This document shows positions 21,113 through 32,702 of a stretch of 64,000 nt of DNA, piece after piece. The stretch is taken from the NCBI GenBank assembly GCA_930367215.1, contig OV884057.1, positions 112,633,284 through 112,697,283 of the forward strand, read 5' to 3'. Position 1 is the first letter of the stretch, and every line of letters starts with the position of its first letter. The position numbers and the translations under genes are program-made. The DNA is from Pollenia angustigena. Its lineage: Eukaryota; Arthropoda; Insecta; Diptera; Polleniidae. The notes under the pieces were generated by a model. It was given only the letters and a program-made list of their open reading frames with translations. It did not search any database and had not been told where the DNA came from.

Positions 21113-22922
21113 TAACATGGGGTCTTCCCCTGACAATTTTTTGTCATACCAAACGTCAAAGTCCATATAAAAAAAACTTTAAAATTTTTGTCAGCGTTTT
21201 TTTTTTTATATGAAGTTTGACGTTAATTATAACAACAAGTAAGAGTGCTATATGCGGCTGTGCCGAATCTTATATACCCTTCACCATTGTGGGAGCAGAA
21301 TACAGAGCAACTAGACAAAAACTAAATAATTTTTACATATGTATACATATATATTTATAATACTTTAAACTTCATTATAAATTAAATTTAAAAAGCGAAA
21401 ACTGGAAAATATTTTTTTTAAATCGTTTTTAGAACATAAAAAAAAATAAAAATTAAAAAAAAAAATTTTCTTTAAAAAAAAAACAAGATTCGAACCAGAA
21501 AACTCACAGTTTCTAACTTAACACACCCCCTAGACAACTAAACCATGAAGAAACGTTGTTTGAATATCATTAAAATGAAATATGGCCCGTTTAATGTTCA
21601 CTGTGTTGAGTTGTAATTACTTTTGATGTTTTTGTTCACCACAATAGCAAAGTTGTAAACCATAAAACTTATTTCAGTTGTGAACCGAAATATGGAAATA
21701 TATTCACCAAGAAGAGGGAAGAGCCGGACAACCGGATTTGAACTTCGCTTTTCACAAGGACCCAGAATATATATACTTTATAAGGTGTAGGATCAATATT
21801 GTAGAAATTACAAACGGAATGACAAAGTTATGTATATATACCCTTTTACCTTCGGTGAAGGGTATAAAAAGAGTAATTTTTAAGGATTCAATATTTCGGT
21901 TATAACTCAGCCATTTTTAACCGATTTGACAGATTTATATACCGACGTGTTGAAGAAAAAATTTACCATTTACTTGAGTTACAAAGCTTGAACTCGGGGA
22001 GATCTATGGTTCCCGGAAGTGGGTATAAAAAAAAAAAATTAATTTTGGTCATAACTTTTTTGTATCTGAACCGATTTTTCCGAGTTTTTTACGAAATATG
22101 TTCCGATATTTTGGTAAATAAGTCATATCCATAAGACATATGGCAGCCCTAAAATTAAAGTTTTTATACAATTTTTAATTTTTTTTTTACGGAAGGTACC
22201 ACGTCCACTTCTCCGATCCCGCCCTTATTTTGTAAGATGGTGTGTATTGACAACCTTAATGTGTGTACCTAATTTGGAAACTTGGGCTTTTGCCGTTTCC
22301 CAGATATACAGCAAAAAGTAATAAAAATACAACAACCACAAGGGATTTTTGGAAAAAATTAGAGGTAGTCGTGGTTTTTTGCTCATAACTCAGCAACCGA
22401 TTTGACAGATTTATATACCGACGTGTTGAAGAAGAAATTTACCATTTAATTTAGTTATTAAGCTTGGACTCGGGTGATCTATGGTTCCCGAAAGTGGGTA
22501 TTTAAAAAAAAAAAATTAATTTTGGTCATAACTTTTTTGTATCTGAACCGATTTTCCCGAGTTTTTTATAAAATATGTTCTACTAAAAATTTTCGATATT
22601 TTGATAAGTAAGTCATATCCATAAGACATATGGCAGCCGTAAAATTTAGGTTTTTATACAATTTTTAATATTTTTTTGTACGCCCACTTCTCCAATTCCG
22701 ACCACATTTTGTAGGATGGTGTGTATTGGCAACCTTAATGTGTGTACCTAATTTGGAAATTTTGGATAACAGCAAAAAGTAATAAAAATACAACAAACAA
22801 AAGGGATTTTTGTTAAAAATTAGAGGTAGTCGTGGTTCCGATGTGGACCGATCTGGCTGAATTTCAATATACCTTCGGTGAAGGGTATAAAAAGTTGTCA
22901 GGTGATGACCCTATGTAACAAA
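21113..22922. mobile_element. MITE with GTTA-CATGGGGTC-type ends, split by a TATACCC repeat
   Basis: The left end 'gttaacatggggtcttcccc' and TGACAA pair with the right end TTGTCAGGTGATGACCCTAT-GTAAC. The left part has an inner hairpin (about 21160-21227: AACGTCAAAGTCCATATAAA inverted as TTTATATGAAGTTTGACGTT). The repeat at 21228-22892 interrupts it. Confidence 0.6.
21228..22892 (+). repeat. TATACCC/GGGTATA dispersed repeat, with ~490-bp internal tandem duplication
   Basis: Begins CAACAAGTAAGAGTGCTATA, with a TTCGGC-type hairpin and ATATACCCTTCACC, and ends CGGTGAAGGGTATAAAAA. A second internal GAAGGGTATAAAAA occurs at 21858-21871. Two similar modules follow (about 21880-22380 and 22381-22880), sharing 'ccgatttgacagatttatat', 'atctatggttcccg' and 'catatccataagacatatgg'. 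Further members are at 31640, 32890, 48985, 50100, 51022, 52975, 60420 and 62080. Confidence 0.7.
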
Positions 22923-24007
22923 AAAAAAGAGACAGAAAACCAAAATATGAAAGTCTTATGGCCATAGCTAGTTATATAAGAAATAAGTTTCTTATATAAA
23001 ATAGTTATATATAAGAAAGAAACGCTTATAAGAAACTTTTTTCCTGGATTTTTTAAGTTTCTTATATCCGATAAATACTGTACCCATATGAATAATATAC
23101 AGAGGTATTTACCCACGCTTTTCGTTATTGTGTATACACATATTTATAACGCAAAAAGTATGGTTATTACTTATACTTATGCACGGCAATATCTTTACGC
23201 AACCACATTCAGTAAACAAAAATACATGAATATTATGCAGATGTTATAGATAGATGTAAGAAAAAAAAAAAAACCCCCCCGTTCACGTCAATAAGAGTGT
23301 AATTTTTCTTTTTTCCACTTTTCCAACCAAAAAAAAAAATTGAAATGAATACCCTTTATATGTTATAATTTCATAATTTTTTGGATAATATATAATTCCT
23401 AATGATACGATTTATGTATTTCTATATAATTAAATGCAAAGCAAAAATTTGAAAAAACCCCTTACTTATATATTTTAGAGAAATAAAACTAAAGTCAAAA
23501 GATAAAAACAAAAATACTGGCAATTATCCATTGAGCCACCAATATTTTTTCATATTTATATTTGTGTTTATATTTTTATCCTTTGCATAAACGCTAGTAT
23601 CAAATCTGCTATTTTGTGTTGTAAGTTCTTTGCTATGTACATTCTTAATGTTGGCTCTTCTATAAATGTGGTAAAATATAGGAGTGCCAGTTTCGTTTTG
23701 TATAAAACCTTGACTATCGAGATATAGGAAGGCCTCAGGAGGTACAAATCCATTTTGTAACGTTTTTTTTTATATACCAAAAATATATGAATATTATGCA
23801 GATGTTATTCAATACCCATGAATGTATTTTGGTTATCTGCCATAGAATTAAAATATCCATGTTTAAAAAAATACCTTCAGTATTTTTGGCACTTCTATGT
23901 AAAAATGAAAAAAAATTTATCAAAAATGTGCTTTGTCATTAGGCAGGTATGGGACTATGTACATATTATTTTTGATATTTAAAATAAATGTGTCCGTAAC
24001 ATCAGCA
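22923..24007. other. AT-rich spacer with repeated 'aatattatgcagatgttat' and an unassigned open frame
   Basis: A ~27-bp block (atatatgaatattatgcaga...) occurs at 23225-23251 and 23783-23809. On the minus strand, 23760-23509 is open for 83 codons in one frame (NGFVPPEAFLYLDSQGFIQN, then FYHIYRRANIKN) and for 70 codons in another. No family is recognised and no splice sites are convincing. Several AAGTTTCTTATAT copies lie at 22985-23060. Confidence 0.35.
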
Positions 24008-24480
24008 GTAAAACGACACACAAGCTATACATTTTTATAAAAAATAGGACCCCTAGGGGTGGGAAAGAGCAATTTCTGCTCTCCGAAGCTATCTGACAGA
24101 TTTTAATGAAATTTAAAACATAGATAGATTCATATTTATATAGACACTTGAGCTATGTATTTATTTAAAAAATAGGATAACGAGGGGAGATAGGGAGCAA
24201 TTTAGTCCTCTCCAAAACTATCCAATAGATCTTAATAAAATTTAAAACATAGATAGTTCCATATTAACATAGACACATAAGCTATGCATTTTTTAAAAAA
24301 ATATTACTAAAAGGGTTATAGGAGGAAATTTGTGCCTCTCCGAAACTATTTAATAGATTTCAATAAAATTTAAAAAATATAAAGGTTTTTATTTATTTGG
24401 ACACACTAGCTATGTATTTTTTTTAAACTATGACCACGAGCGGCAAATTACATGTACGTTTTTGATCGAATATTAGCCCC

Positions 24481-24610
24481 TTATTGTGTTTGGCGTATTT
24501 AAAATACGCCTACGACTATTTGGTTATAGATTAAAGAGAACGTGAATTTGTTTTCTTTAATCTATTACCAAACAGTCGTAGGCATATTTTAAATACGCCA
24601 AACACAATAA
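24481..24610. repeat. Palindrome, ~59-bp arms
   Basis: TTATTGTGTTTGGCGTATTT at 24481 with the following 40 bases is nearly perfectly inverted at 24552-24610; the loop is about 11 bp. A diverged relative sits at 33549-33664. Confidence 0.9.
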
Positions 24611-24730
24611 CAATAATTAAAAAAAACTTTGTTAAACAGCAATTGTAACAGACATGCACAGCAACATGTGACATGAAAAGTTGACAAGTCAGATGTAAAA
24701 AACATGTCGTGTACATGTATCTTAAGCAAA

Positions 24731-25080
24731 CGCTATAAATAAATATGTAGTGAGTGGCTGTTTCACTCTTTCTTATTAGCACAACATACAAATCAATACT
24801 TACATGCATACATAAAAAACAATATCTTCCATCTCGTGTCGTCTACCTATGCTATGTGCGTGTGACAGCAACAAGTGGCTCTACGATATTTTTATTTTTG
24901 CATGTAAAAACCCCTTACGCATCCGCACAATTTTTTGCACTTATCGCTGTCACACACACAAAACATTGGTAGACGACACGAGATGGAAGATATTGTTTTT
25001 TATGTATGCATGAAAGTATTGATTTGTATGTTGTGTTAATAAGAAAGAGAGTAACCGCCACTTAATACATTTAGCGCTAG
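24731..25080. mobile_element. Foldback MITE, ~90-bp arms
   Basis: TCTTTCTTATTA...TCGTGTCGTCTACC (24767-24847) is inverted almost perfectly at 24970-25050. The spacer also pairs (GTGCGTGTGACAGC with GCTGTCACACACAC). The outer parts (AGTGGC) are more diverged. Confidence 0.85.
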
Positions 25081-25575
25081 CTTAGACGCCTTTCTGTAAC
25101 GTTTTAAAATTCAAACATTTATTTTTAATAAGTTGTAAAGAAGAGTTTTTCTTTAAAAATTTCATCCAGTGTATGTATGTATGTAGCATATGAAAAATTA
25201 TAAATTTAAAGTATGGAAAATAATCAAGAAATTTTAGAGAAAATAAATGAAAATAAATTTTGGAGAGGCATAAGTCGCCCCCTATCTCCCCTCGTTATCC
25301 TAATTTTTTTTTAAAATACACAGCTTATGTGTCTACACAAATATGTATCTATCTGTGTTTTAAATATCATTAAAATCTGTTAGATAGTTTTGGAGAGGCA
25401 GAAAATACCCTCGAGCTTCCCTCGGGGTCCTATTTTTAAAAAATATAAAAAGCTTGTGTGTTCATATTAATATGGATATATCTATGTTTGAAATTTTATT
25501 AAGATCTGTTAGATAGTTTCGGAGAAGCAGAAATTGCCGCCAACCGCCCCTCGTTGTTCTAATAAAATAAGCTTA

Positions 25576-25892
25576 CCGCCTTAGTCAAATGTTAAAAAGC
25601 TCTTGATATTTTTCTGAATAACAACACAAAAAAATTTTGCCTAGTTTCAACATTTTTAAAATTGCATTTGCCATCTCTGCTCTCTCTCGCGCTCTGTATA
25701 TTAACGTTATACTTACGGTAATACACATACTTATATGGGTATTGCAGATAGCTAACAGACATTTTATTTATATCTGCATGTACATTAAAAAAGAAGAATG
25801 AATATGCAAATACACATTGGCAGCGTATACCTATACATATTCAACTTTAGCTTGTAATGGGTATTGGTACGTATGTGTATGGTTTTGATCTT
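25576..25892. other. Spacer
   Basis: No coding sequence; a CTCTCTCGCGCTCT stretch near 25680-25695. Confidence 0.4.
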
Positions 25893-25894
25893 TA

Positions 25895-26318
25895 CCCAGC
25901 GGTAAATATTGATAGGACCGCAAGTGGCAGGTCTTTTTGAAGGCCTCTATTCTCCTTTCTAAAAGATTCGCTTCGCATGATATCCTGCCTTCAGAAGTAT
26001 GCCTTCTAGAAGCTATAAACTTCTTTTTAAAAGACCTTCTGAAATATTCAGTACACATTCGCTACTCCCTTCCTTGAGAAGGGAGAAAGGAAGGTGTTCA
26101 GTTTTATTTGTTTTTTATTTTTAGTGACCTTCCTTACTCCCTTCTTTGGGAAGGGATCGAAGTTGTTTTTAAAGGAAGTGTGAAAGGCCTTGCGCCCAAT
26201 GACAACCTGTGTAAAAAATAAATAAGTATGGAATGCGGCGAGAAGGGCTTTTGACTGCTTGTGACTGCTAAATAAGGCCTTCTATTAGGCCTCTTTACTC
26301 ATTCTAGTTACCGCTGGG
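25895..26318. mobile_element. MITE, CCCAGCGGTAA ends, TA duplication, 424 bp
   Basis: CCCAGCGGTAA (25895) and TTACCGCTGGG (ends 26318) are flanked by TA on both sides (25893-25894, 26319-26320). The interior is rich in AAGGCCT, CTTCCTT and AGAAGG motifs in both orientations. No transposase. Confidence 0.85.
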
Positions 26319-26404
26319 TACCCATACATGTCCGTACATGTTTTCTCACTAATATTAAAAGAGTACTTAAAATGATACTTTTGTCATTCTCTGATACATA
26401 CATA

Positions 26405-26743
26405 TGACCATTTTCTCATTAGGCGATTATCTTTTTTCCCAACGAAAAACTGCACATTAAAGAAATTTGGTTTTCTCAATGTCTTATTTGCTTCGTTTTA
26501 ATCGCAAAGCTAACCAGCACTCATCTGCCAATTATTTATTTTCCTTTTATTTGCCGTACAGATAAATTCAATCAGCTGACTCCCATCTTTTACATGTATT
26601 TTGAGTGGCGTTGCCAGCTGAAAACTTTGTTTTTGTCGGTATATTGAGAAACCCAAAATCGTTAACGGACAGTTTATCGGTCCAATAAATTTATGTTGAC
26701 ATTAAGTAACAGACAGTTTGTCGATACATTGAGAAAATGGCCA
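26405..26743. mobile_element. MITE, TG(A/G)CCATTTTCTCA ends
   Basis: TGACCATTTTCTCATTAGGCG at the left is inverted as 'gatacattgagaaaatggcca' at the right; about 340 bp. No clear duplication was identified. Confidence 0.65.
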
Positions 26744-27235
26744 ATAGTATAGACTTTCTACTTGTATGCAAAACGAAACTTGCATTATGTACATTAGAGT
26801 GGGTCAATTTGTTTGGGCCCAAAAAAAGTAACAAAGCGTATAGCAAAATCGTAATCTACGAAAAATTCTAAGAACTTCTCCTAAAGAAACCATGGTTCGA
26901 AAATCAAAATGGAGCTTCCGGTTTTTGACTTGAAAGTTTGGTGCTCAGAAAATCTGAAAAAATAATACTTTTTTGGAAATATTTATTGCAATTGGTGAAT
27001 AGTTGGCCTGTATCGCAGAAAGAGGGCTTGTTTAAAAGGAAATTTTCTCAGCTTTATATATCTGTGCTCATTTTTCGAAAATTCTGTACATAAATAATTG
27101 GTTAGGAGATTTTTGTCTTTATGTTCATAGTCAAGCTGGTAAAATAAACAAAAATTTTTTTTTTTTTTTAACCCAATTTTCTATTTTAAATTCACTCCCT
27201 TTTAAAAAAAGAAACTAAATGAAAAAAATAAAATA

Positions 27236-27510
27236 AAATTACCCAATAAAAATTTTTCTCATTTTGCAAAGCACTTATGGTAGGTACATTTAAAAAAATA
27301 AGCGCAATGTTATGCGCTACGCAATAAGACATACAGAAATGCAGTAAAGTGAAAGAGCTCTCAACAACTTAAAAAGAATAACATTTCAAGTGCTACGACA
27401 TTCCCTTACTGCGAAGCAGGTTTGTAAGGTAGAATACTAAAAAATAACTGTATCAGTGTGTAAAGCTGATCGTTACATCTAACAATTTTCTCGCCATATA
27501 AAATTCATGT
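27236..27510 (+). repeat. Dispersed repeat, inverted copy of 34300-34632
   Basis: Shares 'tacatttaaaaaaataagcg', 'caataagacatacagaaatg'/'cagtaaagt' and CCATATAAAATTCA with the reverse complement of 34300-34632. Confidence 0.6.
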
Positions 27511-27910
27511 CTTCCTTACAAACATGCTTCGTTCGAAGCTCCATTTTTTATTGGGTTACGACTTCAATGAAATTGTATTTAAAAGAAAAAATACTGGCCA
27601 AACCAGAAATTAAACCATTACATCCTGGGTCACAAGGCCCAACATAACCTTTAAACCATAACAGCACTTATTAACTTAAGCGCTTAATACGAGTTTTTGT
27701 ACATTTTTTAAATATTGCTGGCTATTCTTGAAAACGCGTCAAAAAAGTGAAAATTTTTATTAAAAAAAATTATTTTTGTTTACCATACATTTCTAAAATG
27801 GAATAAACGTGAGAATTTTAACTTTAAATTGTGTGAACGATAAAATTACAAACTTTTCAGTTTCTCATTACCTATGTATTTATTTTTTGTTTTTAAATTA
27901 TGTATCTTAT

Positions 27911-28129
27911 TATGTAAAACGCAACGCCAAAGCAATGAAAGCAAAACAAATTCATAAATATTTTGTAATTTTGTTGTTGCTTTCTACAAAAATTCATGTA
28001 CCGTTTTGAGGCGTTTGAAATTTTAAAACGCAAAAAGAATTTCTGTAGAAAGCAACAACAAAATTACAAAATATTAATGAATTCGTTTTTGCTTTCAATG
28101 TAATTCTTTGGCGTAACGTTGCGAATTAT
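27911..28129. repeat. Foldback repeat, ~85-bp arms
   Basis: ATTTTGTAATTTTGTTGTTG plus CTTTCTA (27959-27985) is exactly inverted at 28045-28072. The outer halves match with small gaps (GCAACG..GCCAAAG). The short ORF over it is not a gene. Confidence 0.85.
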
Positions 28130-28139
28130 ATAATTAGGG

Positions 28140-28911
28140 CCTATGTTTCTTACTACACCATTTCCAATTGTATTTCAGAATTTTCTAACTACATATATTT
28201 CAGAAATTTCCAATTTAACTTAAAAAATTTCCAATTGTAACTTCTGAAAGTGTCCAATTGTATTTCAGAAATTTCTGTTTTTATAGCTAATAAAATTTTT
28301 AAATTGGAAATGGACGATAGCAATTTGTCTGAGCCGCCATTTACTACAAGCATCTACGGTTTACTGATCTAGCGTTACCGGCACATATTCAGGGAACTAA
28401 GCGCTTTGTACAATTGCTTACCAATGTTTCCCACGTGCCATAGAATGTAATCGAGATGATATTTTGGCAGTTACTATTAAAAGCCACAACAGAATACCAC
28501 GAATGGATAGCAAAAAAGATATTGTATGTAAATTGCAGCTATAGGCCGAAACCAAATTAATTTACCCCCGCCTTGGCCAGTATTTTTTTTTTTATAAATT
28601 TTTTATTATTATTTTAATCGGTTCCTTTTTTTAGTTGTGAATTTTTCAAAAAATTGCGTTTTAATAAAAAATAGAATCTATATATAAATCGGCTAAGGCA
28701 AAACAGTTAAGAACACTTTCCTCCTCTGTATGTCAACCGATTTGAACAAAATATACACCATTTAAGAGGTATTTACTCAAAGAAGTGCACAATGTATATT
28801 TTATTAAAATCTGTTCAATAATTTCAGAGTTATAAGCGTTCAAAATTGTTACTAACACAAATGCAAAATAAATAAATAAAAATTTATTTTCAATTATCAA
28901 ATAATAAAAAG
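28140..28911. repeat. Spacer with TTTCCAATTGTATTTCAGAA iterations
   Basis: Between 28160 and 28290, four variants of TTTCCAATTGTATTTCAGAA occur. The rest is AT-rich, with two diverged copies of 'aaggcaaaac.gttaagaaca' (28693, 28982). No gene. Confidence 0.5.
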
Positions 28912-28975
28912 TTAGGGCGATCGATTATTCGACATTTTTCAGTAACCGGTTTTCGAATATTCCGACTATATAAAT
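28912..28975. repeat. End fragment of the hAT-type family at 53513-60295
   Basis: TAGGGCGATCGATTATTCGA followed by AACCGGTTTTCGAATATTC matches the reverse complement of the right end of 53513-60295. Confidence 0.7.
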
Positions 28976-29049
28976 CAGACCAGGCAAAACTGTTAAGAAC
29001 ACTTTCTTCCTTTGTTTGTCAACCGAAGCTCTGTGGGGAGAAAAAGAGG

Positions 29050-29580
29050 GGAAATATGGGAAACTAAATTTCTTTTTTTTACTTTTCTGTGCTTCATGTG
29101 ATAATTTTTAAATTTTCTATAATATAGAACTTAGAAACATAATATTATAGCTGTAGGATCCTGAGTGAGTGATAACCTGTAAGATAAAAAATGCTGGTAT
29201 TTTTTGTTTTTCATCTGGAACTTTTGGAATTTTCGTTAATATTCGACCTATAAAGGTAAAATTGTACATTAAACTGGGTGAATAAGAACATGTAAGGGGA
29301 GCTTTTTGGTACTTTTTCGTTCTTCATCTGGTACTTTGATTAATTTTCGTTATTATTAGACATAGAAACATAAAATTAAACGTGCAACGTCCTGAGTGGA
29401 TGACAATATATAAAGGAGACTTTTTGATACTTTTTTGTTTTTCAATTGGTATTCTTTATACTGAACTTACAAAATTAAATTACTCACGTAGAAGATTAAA
29501 TATGAACCGGAGGTTGGTCCCCCGCCAAATCGATCCACGAAGGAACAAATAAATGCTCGAAACAAATAAATTCATATATA
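29050..29580 (+). repeat. Diverged ~115-bp tandem repeats and GGAGGTTGG module
   Basis: Three or four units with CTGAGTGA.TGA.AA and a 'ggtacttt' core, then AACCGGAGGTTGGTCCCCCG. Related to 9413-10990. Confidence 0.6.
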
Positions 29581-29985
29581 CTTAGATGAGTTATGTTTTC
29601 TTCATATTTACAAAAAAAAAAAAATCATGGTCGAATTTTGACCATAAGGCGAACACTAGTAATAATAAAAATATATATTTATTTTTTAATTTTTATATTT
29701 TCAGTTTTTGCTTAAATTTTATTTAAAGAAATTTTCGTTTAATTAAGTTTTGATTAATCAATTCTATGGCATTTCGACAAAACATCTTAAGTCAAAATTA
29801 AAAAGTTGAAAAAAATGGTGTTAATCTTTCTAATTTTCATTAAAAAACCTTTTTGCTTACGTTTTTAAAATTTTGTATTATGAACAAAATTTTTCTTTAA
29901 TTTCGGTTTATTTTATTTTTTAACAAAAATGCTTTTTTCACCGAGTTTTTTTTTAAATCTTTTTTGCTCACTTTTCTCCACTTAA

Positions 29986-30709
29986 CACGTTGGCTGCCAC
30001 CATATAAAAAAAAGTCATTCCAATATTTTTTTTTTTAATAACAGAGTCACGGTGATTGTTGTTGAGTTATTTCGTGTTCTTACCTTGTCTTTAGTAATTT
30101 TTGACGATTGGTGAGTGTTTTTAGCCTGTGATCACCGGTGGTTCACATGGCACTTTACTCATAAGTGTTTTAAAGTAATGCCATGTGAACCACCGGTGGT
30201 CACACATGTATTGAGATTTTTAGTTTTATTATTGTTGGAAGAAGCGCCGCAGTAAAAAAGGCTAAAAAAGTAACAATATATTTTGGTCAAAGCAGTGGTG
30301 AACCTGCCTTATGCCTGGAGTGCTTCAATAAAAATCCTAAATATTGTGACTTTTCTACATTTTTTTATATTTTTTCTTTGTTATGCATTTAATTTTTAGT
30401 TAAAAATGAATTTAAATGTCCAAAAATGAATAAAAAATAATAAATAGCTAATAAAATGAAAAAAAAAAAATAAAACAAAATCAATGTTAAAAATTCGAAT
30501 TGTGTGAGCAGAGCCCTGAAAAAAAATTTATACAGTAAAAAGAATATAGTTTTACCAGGGTGCCACTGCATAAAACTTTTATCTATTATCACCAGGCCGA
30601 CAATTATTTGATGAACAAGTAAAGTATACGTGTGCACCACCGGTGGTACACATGGCCTTATAGTAAAAAAAAATGTGACCCACCGGAGGGTCACATGGCA
30701 GTCAACGTG
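29986..30709. mobile_element. piggyBac-type non-autonomous element, TTAA duplication, 724 bp
   Basis: CACGTTGGCTGCCA at the left and TGGCAGTCAACGTG at the right are flanked exactly by TTAA (29982-29985, 30710-30713), the piggyBac target. Subterminal palindromes built on CACCGGTGG occur at about 30133-30200 and 30640-30690. A transposase C-terminal remnant lies inside. Confidence 0.85.
30238..30372 (+). pseudogene. piggyBac transposase C-terminal Cys-rich remnant
   Basis: Frame: RSAAVKKAKKVTIYFGQSSG, then EPALCLECFNKNPKYCDF, then a stop. The LCLECF and YC pattern near a C-terminus is like the Cys-rich (RING/PHD-like) domain that ends piggyBac-type transposases. Two Cys expected earlier appear replaced. 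It supports derivation of this MITE by internal deletion of an autonomous copy. Confidence 0.55.
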
Positions 30710-31132
30710 TTAAGATGTTTTGTCAAAATGCCGCAGAATTATTTTATTTAACTTTTATGTATCAAAATTGTAACAGTTTTAGGTTTCTTATCAGCTTGAC
30801 TATAATTATTATGACAAAAACCTCTTAGCCAACTATTGATGTACAGAATTTTCTAAAAAACGAGCACAGATATATAAAGCTGAGAGAATTTTCTTTTAAA
30901 CAAGCCCTATTTCAAAGATACAGGCCAACTATTCACCAATTTCAATAAATATTTCCAAAAAAGTATTATTTTTTCAGACTTCCTGAGCACCAAATTTTCA
31001 AGTCAAAAACCGGAAGCTCGATTTTGATTTTAGAACCATGGTTTCTTTAGGAAAAGTCCTTAGAATTTTGCGTAGATTACGATTTTGCTATACGCTTGGT
31101 GGGCAAAAAAATTGATCCACTCTAATGTACAT

Positions 31133-31639
31133 AGAAATCATAGAATTATAGCAGTTTTTTGAAATTATAAATAGGTATTATAGTTTAAGTGAATTACTAA
31201 TGGCCAATTTCACAAATTCTTTCCCAATATCAATTCATATTTAAATATAGTTTTTCAAAAAAGTCAACAAGAAAAGGAAGGGCAAGAAAATGAAAAACAA
31301 AAACAAAATAAATGTACTTTGAACTTCAAGAAGAATTCTTGACAAAAGTACGAAAAAACAGAAGTAAGGAAAAACATGTAAAATAAATTAAAATGGATAA
31401 TCATTCAAAAGCAAATTTCGATCTACCCAAGGTTAAATACAATTTGGTTTACGGATTGATGTTTGACTATTGACGTCAGCAGTCGTCGATGGCTGCGAGT
31501 GTTAAACGGCAAGCCCTCTGAGGAGATTGAGTGGTTGCAATCGAAACATGTAAGGGTAACCTGTCCGTTATATTATTATAGTTTTTTATATTTTATTTTT
31601 ATTTGAATAAGCTGGTTTATGGGCACAAATACTCTATTC
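31133..31639. other. Spacer
   Basis: No gene recognised; A-rich, with one GC-richer patch at 31470-31530. Confidence 0.4.
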
Positions 31640-31882
31640 CGGAATGAAGCAAGTATGTGGCCATGTGTAATTATGGACCCTTTTTCCCCATTTTCAAAAG
31701 GCTTGATCATTGTACCAATTAAAACCTATTCACCAAATTTCATCAAATAATCTCCAAAATGCCTGTTTTACATGGCCAACCAGCCAGCCGGACGGACATC
31801 GTTAGATCGACTCATGAAGTGATTCTGAATCGATCAGCACAAATGCATAATACCCTCTTCACTATTGTGCTGTGGGTATAAA
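31640..31882 (+). repeat. TATACCC-family repeat fragment
   Basis: 'aattatggacc' and the CGGACGGACATCGTTAGATCG-type block, followed by 'ataccctcttcactattgtg' and GTGGGTATAA, match members at 60540 and 63400-63546. Confidence 0.6.
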
Positions 31883-31984
31883 CACCGTTAGTTTAGCATT
31901 TGCATTTTTCTACTGTTTGTATCAAGCGAGTTATCAAAATGTCTTGTATTCCTGACTTGTTATATTGAAATCTTATTGGTAGAG

Positions 31985-32575
31985 AAAAATAGTTAGACGC
32001 GGGGAATATAAAAGTCAATGCTGCCAAGTACGTCCGCATCACCTTTAGTCTCAGGGAAATACTTGCCCACAAATTATATAAATAGTTCGAGAATATCTCA
32101 ATAAGGACTCACCACATCGCTTCAAAAATAAGCCAAATAAAATCAAAATCTACCCGGCTTATTGGACAGAGATCAGAACTAGAATTGAATATAAAAGTAC
32201 TCATATACAAGGTAGTCTTAAAACCTATATGGTTATACAGCATCCAGTTATAGGGTACAGCGTCATCGTTAAACGTTTAAAAATTACAAAAAAAGGCAAG
32301 TAAAGCATTTACGATAATAACTTGTGTTCATTAAAAATAATAACATCCATAGGGATCTCAATAACCCTGCAACTCCTTGCAAGATAAATGCTTTCATTTA
32401 AGGGTCATACGTTTTAAAAAGATAGAAACCGCTGAATTGACCGGATAATTTATATATATTTTTTTATTCAGCATATATAGTTATTACTGCAGTGGCAATA
32501 GCAGTTCTTTCTTTCCAGAGTTAAGATTTTAATACTTATTGTTAATTTGTAATAAGAAAGATTCAATAAAAAAAA
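31985..32575 (+). pseudogene. Decayed jockey-type LINE, RT C-terminus and 3' end
   Basis: Broken frames parallel the C-terminal part of the jockey-type ORF2s at 36450 and 55958: ITFSLRE, a LKPIWLY-like segment (about 32218, frameshifted), NNNIHRDLN (about 32332) and MLKR. The 3' end 'aataagaaagattcaataaa' (32551-32570) is almost identical to 60058-60075. It is the same subfamily as the 55958 copy, heavily mutated. Confidence 0.7.
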
Positions 32576-32702
32576 ATATATTTCTACAGATAGATTTTAA
32601 TTACATTTACATTAAATGTATAAATAAATATATGATTATTTTAGATTTATTTTGAGATAGGTATTGTCTTAACACATATAAAAACATTTTTATGATCTTT
32701 AC

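Larger units (their letters stand above)
24008..25575. mobile_element. Foldback-like composite: inverted arrays of ~125-bp subrepeats
   Basis: The left array (24008-24424) has three direct units of 125-130 bp, each with 'aggataacgaggggagatag' or a variant, CTCTCCGAAACTAT, TTTAAAACATAGATAG and AGCTATG. The right array (25255-25572) has about two and a half units of the same family in opposite orientation. Between them lie the palindromes 24481-24610 and 24731-25080. Long inverted ends built of tandem subrepeats are the hallmark of Drosophila FB elements; no FB coding region is seen. Confidence 0.7.
26795..31124. mobile_element. 4.3-kb element with ~340-bp inverted arms and 8-bp duplication ATGTACAT
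   Basis: The left arm (26795 to about 27140) and right arm (about 30780-31124) are inverted copies sharing TAGAGTGG, 'gtttctttaggaaaag'-type, 'ccggaagctc'-type and 'aagtattattttttcaga'-type blocks. ATGTACAT flanks both ends (26787-26794, 31125-31132), but it is self-complementary, so the exact edge is ambiguous. The TAGAGTGG end plus an 8-bp duplication suggest hAT. The interior is filled with other repeats, including a piggyBac-type element; no transposase remains. Confidence 0.75.
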
